A stretch of DNA of 64,000 nt, taken from contig NC_003283.11 of NCBI RefSeq assembly GCF_000002985.6, positions 2,790,001 to 2,854,000 on the forward strand. Reading direction: 5' to 3'. This document shows positions 11,601 to 22,530 of this stretch, in pieces (within the stretch, counting starts at the first letter, position 1; every line of letters begins with the position of its first letter). This DNA is from Caenorhabditis elegans (lineage: Eukaryota; Nematoda; Chromadorea; Rhabditida; Rhabditidae). Both the position numbers and the translations under genes were made by a program. The notes under the pieces are model-generated. The model had not been told where the DNA came from. It ran no database searches and saw only the letters and a list, made by a program, of their open reading frames with translations.

Positions 11601-14600
11601 AAAATTTTTAAAGTACCACCTTTAAACGTTTAAACACCACCTTTGTAGTCCAATTTTTTAAAAATTGCTTTATTAGACTCAAAATTGTCTGAATAGGTCG
11701 AATTTCATTATTTAACTTTTTGAAAACTACTCAAAAAAAGTTCTGGCGGCTCAAAAACTGGCCTAATATTGGCTAAAATTTAGGCAGATGGACGAAAAGA
11801 TTTGGCACAAAATTTTACCAAATACCTTTTTTTTTGTTGAGCCGCCAAAACTTTTTCAGATAAGTTTTCAAAACGTTTCATCATTCAATTTTGTGTTTTC
11901 AGACTATTTCGAGTCTAATATATTTGAATATTTGCAAAAAAAATTTGCAAAAATTGAAGAAACGACCGAATTAATTTTGAATTCCCGCACAAGTGAGTGA
12001 CGTCATTATTAATATCTATCATTTGTTTTTCAATCGGTTGGTTCAAAATTACTCCGACCCAATAAATTGAATGACCCATAAAAAACTTCAGAGGACCCAA
12101 TGGCAAATTTGCACCACGATCATCGTTTGATTTCGTAACATTACACACCACCCCTCCGACGCAATTGTTAGCCCCGTCGGGAATCAATTGTGCAAAAAGT
12201 CAGTTGTACGGAAGTCTCCGACGCAAGGAGACAACAAAAAACAACAACCGGGTGTTAGGTTACAAACAGGGGTTCGGTGGTCAATAAGGTTGTGGGTTCA
12301 TTTTTTGTTGTAAAATTCAAAACCAACCTCTTGTTGCTCGCGGAGCTGATTTTCCTTTCGTCGTTCGTCCGGCACGCTCAACGGGTAAACCTCGATGCGC
12401 GCTGAACTTTCGACCTGAAAATTGGATGAATTAATTTTTAAATAATTTAGCTTATTGGCTAGGGATTGATAAGATTTCTGTTCATGTATGATGGTTGAGC
12501 AAATAGTGATAACGAGTGGGGGGTGGAGGAGGACAATGGATATTAGAAATCAATAAGCAAACGAACATTGAGCAACTGATCAGATCAGCTCAACACACAA
12601 ATTGCTCCGATTTGCAAACTTTTTTGGGCCTCTTTTGTAGAGAACTTTTCATTGAAATTTAATCGAAGAAAGTGGAAAAAATACCCTCAAAAATTTGACA
12701 AACTATCAAGAGCATCTTCACGTAATTCAAAATGATCTGGAAAACTCGACAGTGTTCAAGAAAAATTGAACAAAAAGAGAAAAACGGATCTTGTAGGTAG
12801 GTACAGCCTACCTGGCCGTGCTCCCACTGGGCTTTAGTTTAAGGCCCGAGGAGGGGACTGTGGCCGATTATCCAGTCCGGAATTTTTCCAGTTAAGGCTG
12901 GGTGGCCGCTAGAATGCTAACGACCACCACTACCGACTGAGCTATCCCCGCCAAAAACTACTTATAAATTCAAGGTACCTAACATGGAGTTCAGGAAAAT
13001 CTGAGATTAATGATCCTAAAATGTAATTTTTGAATTCAAAATTATAAAGACAAACAAAAAGAAAAGTTTTCAACAAACTGAGTGCAAAAAGGTCTCAAAA
13101 TCACGGGATCCTCTCCAATGTTGTTCACTTGCACATCAACCTGAACGTCAATACGTGGGGGTGGAGCTAGGTTGAGCCATCCCCATCAATCTAAAAGTAA
13201 GCCACAGGAGAAAAAGTAAAAAGGTGTGAGAAATCTCGGCGAAAAGTTTTCATGAAGATCTGGCTGGGGCTCCTGCCAATTGGAAAAGAGAGCAACAAAC
13301 AAAATATCAGAGGTCCCCCCCCACCCTCCTACCTTCCAATCGGAAGAGCCCAAGATGATCAGATCTCGGGGCTCCTCTGTGGGGCTCTTTTCTCCGATTC
13401 TCTTCATCTTCCCGAGCTGTTTATCTTTTCCTTCCTTCCCCCGCACACACACACACACCTTTTTGCCCCTCTTTTCTTTTTTTGTCTGAACTCTCATCTC
13501 ATCCTGCCCGGCGCGCTGGGCTCAGGAACCTCCGCCAATTAGCACAATCTCTATTGGTTTTCTAGCCCCATTCTCAAGCAAAAAGTTTTAACTTCTCTCG
13601 GAAAATTTGCAACACACAATGGATGATGATGACTGGATGTTGAGCAAGCCTTGGGAGGGGGGTGGGGGATTCTCACATGTGGGAAACGATGATGGAACGG
13701 GCGAACACAAACTACTGTAGGAATGAGATGGAATCCCGATGCCAGGGTAGTTGCATTTTTATGAGATAGGGACCAATAGATCAAAAAGTTGTGTCGGAAA
13801 AGATTCTGACAGCAATTGACCGCGATCACAGGCTACATAGACAATTTTTTGTTAAAAATTTCAGATCATCTGTAAGATACCGTAAGCTTAAGTTCACGTC
13901 ATACATCACTCGTCTTTCGCTGGCCTCTATCACTGCCGGTTGCACACTTTTTTTGAGGAGCACGCACTGGACATTTTTGCCGCCGTCCTACCTACCCGCA
14001 GCCTACTTTATGCCTTTATGCCTACGCGGAAGCCTACTTGCATTGTTACATCACGGTTACATTCCTACCAAAGTACCTTTCCACCGTCTACACGCGTAAC
14101 ATAACGGTTGGTCCAATATTTACGTGATGCATATAAAAAATGTCCAAAAGTAAATTCTGATTTTTTTGGACCAAAGCTTTTTTTGTTATCACGCGCCCAA
14201 ACCAGGGCTGAGCAGCCGCCCAAAAAAATCGGCAATCGGCGATCGCCGATCGCCGATGGAATTTTTTTTTCGGCGATCGACAATCGCCAATCGCCGACAT
14301 TAATTATTTTTTCGGCGATCGGCGATCACAAATTGCCAAAAAAAATTCGGCGATCGCCGATCGCCGATTGCCGATCAGTGTGCGTCTAATTTTTTTAAAA
14401 TTGTAAAAAACTAATTTTAAAAGCTCTTTCGAAGAATTATTTATAAAATCTAAAATATTAGGCAACGAAAAGCACTCCTTGATACCTTAAAATTCGAAAA
14501 GTAGTGAAAAATAGTCAAAAAATATGCCGTTTTTCTTCTTCAGAGGGGTCTATCTTAGACTATAAAACTTCATCGGCGATCGCCGACCCGTTTTTTCTTT

Positions 14601-17600
14601 TCGGCGATCGGCGAACGCCGATCGCCGAAAAATCACGAAAATCGCCGATCGCCGATTGCCGATTGCACTGCAACTTTTTTCGAACGAGGGCCGAGAAAAA
14701 ATGCGAAAAATCGGTGTTTGCACACAATACACCGCATTTTACGACATTTTGTACTTGCTTTGTTTTCTTGTGTTTTTCACCGATTTTTCCAGTGTTTTCT
14801 TATTAAAACTGATAAATAAATATTTTTTGATAATGCTAAAATAATTTCCAGATGAAAAAATTATGTATTCAGTCGGCAAGCAGCGGTGAAAGTGGTCAAT
14901 GTGATATGATGGATTACGGGAATACTAAACCTAAACTTTTTTCCAAACATGATAAATATGCTGCTTAGATGCTGAAACTACCTGATTTTCATAACGAGAC
15001 CGCTGAAAAAGTTTTGAGATTTTTAAAATTCAACATTTTGTGCTAAAATCTCCACTTTTTCACCGAAAAAGTTGAATTTTGAGAACCTCAAAACTTTTTC
15101 AGCGGTCTCGTTATGAAAATCAGGTAGTTTCAGCATCTAAGCAGCATATGTATCATGTTTGGAAAAAAGTTTAGGTTTAGTATTCCCGTAATCCATCATA
15201 TCACATTGACCACTTTCACCGCTGCTTGCCGACTGAATACATAATTTTTTCATCTGGAAATTATTTTAGCATTATCAAAAAATATTTATTTATCAGTTTT
15301 AATAAGAAAACACTGGAAAAATCGGTGAAAAACACAAGAAAACACGCGGAAAACAAAGCAAGATAAATGGCCGCTGAAATTTGTCGGAGACTCGGCCATG
15401 GCCTAGAAACCTTTTTGCCTCGTCCCTCGTGAGGAAAAAGTTGCAGTGGATTGCCGATTGCCGCTCACCCCTGGCCCAAACCTGGCTACACTCAAACTAT
15501 CAGTAGAGCGCATTTGCATGAATATACCAGTTGCCGGGCCGAGCAATCTACTCGCCTGCCTAGTCTGTCTTATGCCTTCATGCTCATGCGGCCCCGACTG
15601 CCTACAAATGCAAAGGGAAAATTGAAATGCGAAATTATTTCAATTCGTCAGTATAGTCAGTGTAGCAGCGAGGTAGGCATAGGTTGCCTTGAATGTAGGT
15701 AGGTATGAGAAGCCTACAGGAAACCACTAACAAAATGCTCTAGTGAAACAGTTCTAGAAAAATATTGATTCAAAATGACAATGAGTGATTGAAAAGTGAG
15801 AAAAATGTTGACAATGAACTTTCCGTTCGCGTTCTCCACCTACCTATCGCTTCCTCAAAACTGTTTTATCTCGCTCCTGTGTTTTTTTTGTTTCGTCGTT
15901 CTTTTTCACTTTCACTTTCTCATTTCACATCCACATTCACTCTCAAGAGCTCTTTGCTTAGCAAATATCACCCCCTCCCAACTTTTCCCACACAGATATA
16001 TATTGCCTTACGTGCACTTTTTGCAAGGATACTCACTTTTCCGAAACGATTCTCGGACGCCACTGTATAATCTCCGGCTTCTTCTGTTGTAACCATGGAG
16101 ATTTTCAGAACCGCCATCGATCCCTTATATGTCATCTGCATTCGGGGCCCGGAAACTTGTAACGGGCGTCCGTTGAAAAGCCATTGGATCTGAAATTTTT
16201 TATCTACAATTTTTTATCTGTATTAGCTCTGACTAACTCTGGGTTTCGGGTTGCCCACAATATTTGCTTGTAGAATTGCGTCGGTGCCCTCTGTTAGTCG
16301 AAGGCCTCGGAGAGGTGTACGGATGATGGGCTTGGTACCAACTCCGCGAGCATCTAACGCGGAAAGCTCGGGTTCGGTTTCCGACTCGGAAATTGTCCAG
16401 TGCATATCAACACTCCCCTGATCCGTATCATAACCCTGCTTTTGCATTTGCTTCTGAGCCACACTGCTCGGCCTCAGCGTCTGTGACAGTAACCCTTGTT
16501 TCCTATCCTTCGTGAGCCGTGTCTGCTCATTAGAAAACCATCTATCGTACTGCTCCCTGGGCAGAAGCTGTGCTCCACTGATCGCCTCTCCGTGCACATT
16601 TGTGGCTTTGATCGTGTACTCGCCAGCGTCGTCGTTGAACATCTGTGGGATGATCAACGAGATTATTCCAGTTTTCTGGTCATGCTCAATTTTTGCACGA
16701 TAGTTTTGCAGGGGCTTGCCATTCTTCATCCACTCGATGTTTGGTGGTGGAACTGCGATAACTCGACCTTCAAAAGTCACTCCTGCCCCGGGTTTCAGCG
16801 GCTGATGACGGAGCTCTTTCAGGAAAATTGGCGCAGATGGTCCGACGGGTGTTTGTGGGGGAGCAGGGGATCTGGAAAATTTCAGCGTTATTGTTGTTAG
16901 CCGCATTTGAAAATTAAGAGGTTGTTTAGGATTTAGGTTTTAATCAATGTTTTCAGTTGAATTTAGTTGTAAAAAAACTCACGCAACAGCAGACTTGGCA
17001 CCCGGAACAGGTGTTGGAGCTGGAGCACAAATCAGAATACACGTTGACTGCTTTGTTCCAGCAGAGTTTGAAGCTTGAGCTGTGAACCGACCACTGTCAG
17101 CAGCCTGAACCTGGGGAATTACAAGCCGATGTTTGAGCCCGTCTTCCTCGATCTGAAAATTTGTTAGGTAGAATTAATTGGAATTTTTAGATGTGAGTTA
17201 ACTGAACAAACAAACAGATTGTATAGTTTTGAGCTCAAAAAAGGTTTAAAAATGATGACTTACTCGATAATCTGGGCACATGGAAACATTATGTCCGTCT
17301 TTGAGCCATTTGATCGCCGGATCCGGATGACCTTCGAGTTGGCATTCCAGAATAATCGTCTCGCCAACCACTGCTCGTTTGTCGGCTAGCGGCTGGAAAT
17401 TCAATTTTTAAGTTGAAATTTCAATCTTTAAAATTGAAGCCAGACTTTGACGTTCAGCAAAAACGCCAAAGTTCACAAGAACAAAAAGCTGAACACAAAA
17501 TTTTAACCACTTTTAGATAAAGTGAACTAGCTATAAAAATTCTCAAATCTTTTTTCTTTCAAAATATAACCAAGCAATTGTTTATAATTATACAGTAATC

Positions 17601-17860
17601 AGAAAAATCTTGTTTGTAGCATTCTCGATATAGGCATAAAGTCTTAGAAGCAAAATTAGATAATCTTTCTGAACGTCATTTTTAAGATAATATTTTTTGA
17701 CATGTCGTTGTTTTTTTCTGATATTCTTTAACATTCCGATGAAAAATTTCAGCTTCATCTCTATTTTAAAGTGTGCAACAACTTCCCCACTCACCCTAAT
17801 AAAAGTCGGTGCAACCCGGTTGGCGGCGTCTCGCTCGCCGAGCGGTTGCTTGAACGGCAT
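1..17860 (-). CDS. ketn-1: Kettin, giant Ig-repeat sarcomere protein (5' part, runs off the left edge)
   Basis: Twenty-one exons join in frame from the ATG at 17860 into about 2768 residues: 17795-17860, 17264-17392, 16983-17152, 16238-16871, 16037-16189, 12328-12414, 10794-10991, 10401-10748, 10182-10352, 9099-9537, 8883-9042, 8058-8830, 7018-8009, 5751-6093, 5546-5703, 5251-5497, 4054-4163, 3907-4011, 2920-3114, 2670-2873 and 1-2622. I see three N-terminal Ig domains, a charged/Gln-rich stretch (about residues 395-652), then 16 more Ig domains. Most of the later ones are separated by a linker with a DTQHxxSWxKIQxIE-like core. That Ig-linker periodicity is the hallmark of kettin, which binds F-actin near dense bodies/Z-discs and stiffens the contractile lattice. 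The 3' third and stop lie outside the window. The other candidate is the titin gene ttn-1, but regular Ig-linker units favour kettin. Exon 18 uses a GTGCGT donor. Confidence -1.
3115..3906 (-). other. Kettin intron, no gene seen
   Basis: It holds AT-rich sequence with poly(A)/poly(T) runs and a short GCCTGGAGCCTGGAACCTGG-type repeat at about 3610-3650. Small open frames on the plus strand have no recognisable features. Confidence -1.
4054..4344 (-). promoter_or_regulatory. Possible alternative first exon/start inside kettin
   Basis: Exon 4054-4163 stays open upstream through its normal acceptor to an ATG at 4344. This would give an alternative N-terminus of about 60 residues starting MSSNKYVFGVNYG, rich in Ser/Pro/Asn. 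The 150 bases upstream are unusually GC-rich and pyrimidine-rich for this gene, as at a promoter. A shorter isoform starting before the twelfth Ig domain is possible. A chance open frame in an intron is the competing explanation. Confidence -1.
4590..4745. repeat. Degenerate TTAGGC (telomere-like) interstitial repeat
   Basis: Tandem hexamers of the TAGGCA/TTAGGC type run through a kettin intron, with a homogenised core of GGCATA units at about 4630-4680. The nematode telomere unit is TTAGGC. Open frames reading PMPMPM or RHRHRH across it are low-complexity artefacts. Confidence -1.
6298..6929 (+). CDS. Small secreted WAP-type (four-disulfide core) protein nested in a kettin intron
   Basis: Three exons (6298-6568, 6629-6702, 6750-6929) give about 174 residues. 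A signal peptide is evident (MHHQTVLLFFFYSLISC). The C-terminal 45 residues carry eight cysteines in WAP order, C-P..GYKC..WC-x-x-D-x-DC..KKCC..C..C, which in this fold form four disulfides and often inhibit proteases or microbes. The exon 2 donor was chosen at GTAGAG (6703), because the next candidate at 6714 shifts the frame and loses every cysteine. The gene lies wholly within the kettin intron 6094-7017 on the opposite strand. Family member identity is not known; activity is inferred from the fold. Confidence -1.
9590..9860. repeat. Array of heat-shock-element-like repeats in a kettin intron
   Basis: About 270 bases are built from alternating TTC and GAA triplets spaced by two bases (TTCCAGAAGG, TTCTAGAA and similar). 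Two runs are perfect: five consecutive units at 9632-9654 and six at 9753-9780. This matches the binding consensus of heat shock factor. It lies in the intron between the Gln-rich exon and Ig4. Related but weaker text occurs near 19040-19150, 31060-31200, 52590-52760 and 62110-62230. Confidence -1.
10182..12414 (-). other. ketn-1: Charged coiled-coil and glutamine-rich segment of kettin (four exons)
   Basis: Exons at 12328-12414, 10794-10991, 10401-10748 and 10182-10352 all join in phase 0. The first two and a half read as an Arg/Glu/Gln-rich helix (RERQRDAENRRIREEQDRL-like), with two copies of a block containing LEEERRxLEHEKxLRQQQ, so a tandem exon duplication is likely. The rest is Gln/His-rich with runs of Q and HQ. 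It sits between Ig3 and Ig4 and is predicted to be a single helix or coiled coil followed by a disordered, possibly extensible region. Function is inferred from composition only. Confidence -1.
12790..12965 (-). repeat. tRNA-like/SINE-like repeat in a kettin intron
   Basis: Read on the minus strand, it begins GGCGGGGATAGCTCAGTCGG, which contains a good RNA polymerase III A-box (TAGCTCAGTCGG). It continues for about 150 GC-rich bases that do not fold as a tRNA and lack a clear B-box at tRNA spacing. This is the usual look of a tRNA-derived short interspersed element. The surrounding intron is AT-rich, so the block stands out. No target duplication was identified. Confidence -1.
14195..15480. 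mobile_element. Inverted-repeat transposon with a ~600-bp hairpin core
   Basis: The outer ends carry related inverted text (CCAGGGCTGAGC near 14205 and GCTCACCCCTGG near 15465) flanking GGCGATCGCCGATCGCC-type repeats. Inside, about 14750-15030 is repeated in inverted orientation at about 15062-15363 with only a short loop. The plus strand therefore reads as one large near-perfect palindrome. No transposase frame is present, so this looks like a non-autonomous (MITE-like or palindromic) element. Confidence -1.
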
Positions 17861-20489
17861 AACTCAACTAATTTTTTTCTCGATTTGCAGGCGGATTTTC
17901 GATTTTTTCAGATGGATATAATTCGGCCCATACGCTGAAATAACGACGTTTATTTTCGGATTTTTTCGTCAAATTTTCAAATGTACAAATATATTGAAGT
18001 TCAAGAAGTTTCAACGTAGAGCATAGCTTGAAAACTGAAAATGTTAAACTGCACCATATTTCAATTTTTGTGAAATATCGAATTTTTTGTATAGGAAAAA
18101 ATATGAAAATGTATTTTATTTCATTTCACTTAAAAAAATCTATGACTAAGTAGAAATCAACAATTGTTTAATAGAAATCTAGTGAACTAAAACACAATAG
18201 ATATGAATATTCCGTAATGAACATTTTGTCAGAGACATCAAGCTCCCGTGCGGGAAACAGAGACTCAAAGTCTCTTGAAAAGGCGAAAATAAACACCGGA
18301 CGCAAAAATCTTCGCAAAGACAAAGCAACTCGAAATTTATTTTGGCTTGGTTATGAGGATAAGAGAAGCCAGAGAGATAAGAGCTTTTGTGAACGAACAT
18401 CAATGATTTGGAATAGTTTTTGGAGAAAAAATATTGAAAATTATTGAAAAATTGCATATTTTTATTGCAACTGCATGAAAAAAAAGGAATTTACTCTAAA
18501 ATGTTTGAAAAATTTTGTATTTGTTCATAATACATAATACTTCGAAACTTTTGTTTCAAATATTTATCAGTTATAAAAATTGTTAAAAATGATGAAAAAA
18601 CTGTGCTTTAGAAAAAGATAACCAAAATTATTGCAAAAAGGAAAAAAAAAACCAAGATATGGGCGGAGCCTACTTCCGGTTTTTTTAAGAGGAATTAGTT
18701 TTTATTTCAGTTTGTAACTAAGTTCAACAATTTTTAAAATTCTGCTAAAGACTCAAAAATGAATTCATTTCAGGTTATGGCTTTCGGCGGGAATTTCAGT
18801 TTTCTATTTTTTTTTTTGCGAAAAATTCACAGTTTTTTTCAGAAGAAATTAATTTGAAACATTTTGTTGAGAAATTCAAATTTTCTGAAAACATTCAAAC
18901 TTTGGCGGGAAATTTAAATTTTTTGAGGAACATTTTGGCGGGAAATTCAAATTTTATGAAAAAAATATTTCGGCGGGAAAATCAAATTTTCTGAAAACAT
19001 TTCAGCAGGAAATTCAGATTTTCATAGTCAGACAGAAATAATAGAAAATATTGAAGTTTCTGGAAAGTTCTAAAAAAATATTGACATTTCTGGAATCGCC
19101 GCAAAATTGCAAGTATCTAGAATTTTCTGGAAAACTCAGGAAACTCCAGTGAAAGGTAGGACTCCTATAAATTTAAATTATACAAGTGATTTGAATACGT
19201 GTGAATTTCTAAAAATCTAAAAAAATCATTTACCTTCTCAGAATGGATAAGCTCTCTTAAAAATGTTTAAATTGAAACATATCTTAAATTCTGAAACACG
19301 GTAAAACAATACTTTTTGGATTGCTTGCTGATGATGGATTACGTGAACAACTGCTGTCACTTTTTTTCCTGCCAGTGTTACAGTGTTTACCGAGCTCTCA
19401 AAGAAATATTTCTACACGTAAAAAATCCCCAAAAAGATCAAAGGTGAAAAAAAACCAGAACTTCATCAAAAATTAGAAAAAAAAACAAAACAAAGTGATA
19501 GCACAAGACTCAAAGAATATCTTCACAGCACAACTCGACATCTACACGACGACGGCAGCGGTTGTAGTAGGAGTGATGGCAGTTTTGACCCTACACCTCC
19601 TGCGTTTCCTCAAGACCATACTCTCTCGCTTGCCTGCGGGAGCCGCATATCCCGGAGCCTCTCGAGCACGCTGTAATGCTCGGAGACAGCCGGGACGAAA
19701 GGGATGAGAGAGATGCGAAGAGTCACCTAAGAAACTGAGAGAGATTTGAGTGCGGTTTATTAAACACTTGCATGTCATTTCGCCACGATTCTTGTGTAGA
19801 AACATCCATGAAGGTTCTCCTGGAAACTTGGAACACGAGAAATTAGGAAAAATATGAGAAACAAAACTTCTACTCAAGAAAATTTAAAAATTGGTTTTCT
19901 TAAAAAATAGTGTCATATTTCAATTAATTCACGAGCATTCATAAATTGACAACACTTCCTGCCCACAGTTTTTGAAAATATTAACAGGAATGTATGTATA
20001 TTGGAATTTTCAAACATTTCTAATTTACTTTCACAGTTTTTCAAAGATTTTTTAATTCCAAAATTTTAAATTTTAACTAATTTTTTTCGAATTTTTTTCC
20101 GGTGATAGGCTTCTATGAAGGCGCGAAAACGCCTGCCACACCCGCCATGCGGCGACGAGACGCTGAAACCGTGCCTGCCTCTCATGGAAGCCCCTCTTTT
20201 ATTGTGATTTAGTAAATTTTTTGTCGAGCTTTTTTTTGGAAAATTTATATAACCTTACTCTGCAACTCATAGTTTAAAAAATTCATCATAATTCATCAAT
20301 TTCATCATAATTCAAGTCTTTTGAACTGTTGCGAAATGATAATGATTCAGACAGTTATCATGTTAAATTTTTCTTATCATCGATGATAATTCCAATCAAA
20401 AACTCGATTTGGCTCTTAACACCCCCTATCAAGTTTCATATTTGAATTGCCAACTACTAACACTTTGATTCTGAGCTTTTGAACTGAAA
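17861..20489. other. Intergenic region upstream of kettin, with repeats and a possible promoter
   Basis: No gene is recognised. 18780-19030 contains GGCGGGAAATTCAAATTTTCTG-type units, 19040-19150 has weak heat-shock-element-like text, and 20100-20210 is a GC-rich repeat containing CGCCTGCCACACCCGCC. The 19490-19740 block is GC-rich with CTCTC/GAGAG runs and could be a promoter or non-coding first exon, but the sequence alone does not prove either. Confidence -1.
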
Positions 20490-21953
20490 ATGTTGATTTC
20501 AATTTCCTTATTACTAACATTTTGCAAACTTTCTCTTGCTCAACAAGTTATCCCACTAAACACATTAATTGGAAACAATTTTGAAAATAAAATCGATGTA
20601 ACTCCACCGTTTTCACTATATGTTTCTGCTCAAATGGACTCGGACTTTAATTTGAACAATATTTACGTGAAAACAATGGACAATCAGATTAAGAGGTAAT
20701 TTGGTGTTTTTTATTAAAAATTGCTGCTGTGTTTTTACATAACTTTTTTGCATAGCTATCTATTTTGTCATACATTTTTAAGTCCTGTCAAAAATTAGGT
20801 TTCATATATAAGTACAATTCCCATCAACTTTCAGCCTGAAAGACCTGAGACACTCAAGGCAACATGCTGAATCTGGTCCGATTAGTCCATTTCAAGCCAC
20901 TTCTCAAACGCTTATTACAACTAATTTGAGTAATGGCACGCTGGCTTTAATGAATGGGTTCATATACGTTACAACTTCCAAGCAATCAACAGGTAATGCA
21001 ACTTTATTTTAAAATCTATTACATGTATTAATTTAGATCAATCATTCCGAGTCTACAGCGTGGATAACATTAACACAATTAAAATTAATGGAAACGTGGA
21101 TGGAAATTGCACAATTGTTTTTCTGAACACTGATAGTCGAATCTTACCTGCACATAGTTCCTTATTCACAAAATGGCAACAGCCTCGAGATGCCACTGTT
21201 AAAATGTACAAAGGATACCCGACGGACGTGCTTGAAAAAAATTCAACTCAAATTTTTTCAAATCCAGTACTAGCCACCGGGAAATTATTGTGAGTTTTTT
21301 TTTCAATTCTGTGCTTCAGAAAACGCAAATCTCCTAATTTGTGCAGCTCGAAAATTTTGCGCACGTTTTCCAACAACACTCAAAACATTTTCAGATATAT
21401 ACCAACCGTCGAAACGTTCGCAGTTACCCTTGGTATATTCTACATGAAAACCACCAATGATGTCTACTTTCAAGTTGATTCAAGGAATATTGATTTTAAT
21501 GGCTACAGCACACAAAATTATCAAACTACCGGATTTTTCATGAAATCTAAAGAAGTTGTCGGGCACAATGTGACGATCAACTGCCTTCGCGACACCCGCT
21601 TCAATGGAACAACTGGTGCAAATATAATGGGCTACATGCCAACTAAATATGGAAAAGTTACGGTACAAACCAATGACAATACATTTGCTGACTCTTTTAC
21701 CGTCACCCCAGTTGATGGAATCCTCGGCGGCAGCGTTGACAAAATCGGTAAAAATATGACAATATCGTCGGTGGATACTGACGGTGGAGAGTTTTTCGTG
21801 CAGTATTATGTTGTGCAGGGAGAACAAATTTCGTCAACTTATGCTCCCGGAGAGCCCACACCTCCAACCTATGAGTCGACAACTAAGGGTGTTAAAAATT
21901 CGAAGTTAATGCTTGTTGTTGGTATTTTGTTCCTATCAATTTTATCTCTTTAA
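20490..21953 (+). CDS. Secreted, probably GPI-anchored nematode protein of unknown family
   Basis: Four exons (20490-20695, 20835-20992, 21037-21289, 21395-21953) join in phase into about 391 residues. The N-terminus is a signal peptide (MLISISLLLTFCKLSLAQQ). The C-terminus is a Thr/Pro-rich stalk, then Lys-Asn-Ser and a hydrophobic tail ending at the stop, as in GPI-anchor signals. The body is beta-rich looking, with many potential N-glycosylation sites and only two cysteines. It resembles nematode-specific families of surface or CUB-like secreted proteins, but I cannot assign one with confidence. No neighbour suggests a role. Confidence -1.
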
Positions 21954-22530
21954 ATTTCATTTTTGTTTCAATGAAACGTACTGCATCTTTGTACAATTTT
22001 TCTTCACATTTCTGATCCATATTTTCGAAATCGAAAAAAAAAATTTGCAGGAATTCAAAGCTTTCATTTGAAAATTGTGATAGATTGTTTTTTTTGTTGA
22101 TAATTGCAAAAACACATACCGCACTACCTACAATACTAAAGCATATTCAGTACTACTATAGGAGTCTTACAGAGTTACAACAGTACTCCTACAGTACTGA
22201 TACTGTACCACTACATCACTCATATGATACCCCTACAGCATTGCTACAGTTTTCCTACAGTACTGCAGTATACTGCTACAGTGCTGCTACAGTACTTCTA
22301 CATTTTTACTAAAATACCCCTGCAGTACTGCCACAACTACAGCACTACATCAGTACCCCAATAGTACTTCTACAGTACTGCAGCACTGCCAAAGTACCTC
22401 GATCCATCTGCTCAACTATAAAGTCGCTTTGCACAGTTTATTCAGGCAAATTTGCTTCAAAACTTGGTCTGAAAGTTGTTTTCCGGTTGCGTGAGAACAA
22501 ACAGTTTAACATGTAAAAAAGTCAAAAGCT
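21954..22530. repeat. CTACAGTACT-type simple repeat between genes
   Basis: From about 22125 to 22400 the sequence is dominated by degenerate CTACAGTACT/CTGCTACAG decamers. The rest is AT-rich. It separates the 3' ends of two convergent genes. Confidence -1.

Larger units (their letters stand above)
12415..16036 (-). other. 3.6-kb kettin intron rich in repeats
   Basis: This intron between the Ig3 exon and the charged-helix exon holds the tRNA-like block (12790-12965), an (AC)n tract near 13442-13458 in a pyrimidine-rich GC island (13300-13550), and a composite transposon (about 14195-15480). It also has GC-rich blocks with AGGTAGGCA-type repeats at 13900-14100 and 15480-15720. I see no exon with an Ig signature here. 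Confidence -1.

Noticed and set aside
12790-12965. A functional tRNA gene
   Set aside because: Only the A-box region is tRNA-like; no cloverleaf, anticodon arm or terminator is evident.
13186-13542. Open frames in the pyrimidine-rich GC island
   Set aside because: Low-complexity (Ser/Pro/Leu/His) products inside a kettin intron; no splice pairing with Ig exons.
1-17860. Identity as the titin gene ttn-1
   Set aside because: Titin-like architecture was considered, but repeated Ig plus conserved linker units point to kettin; I see no PEVK-like, fibronectin or kinase part in the window.
22100-22400. CRISPR-like or regulatory array
   Set aside because: Degenerate decamers with no spacer structure in a eukaryotic genome; simple repeat.
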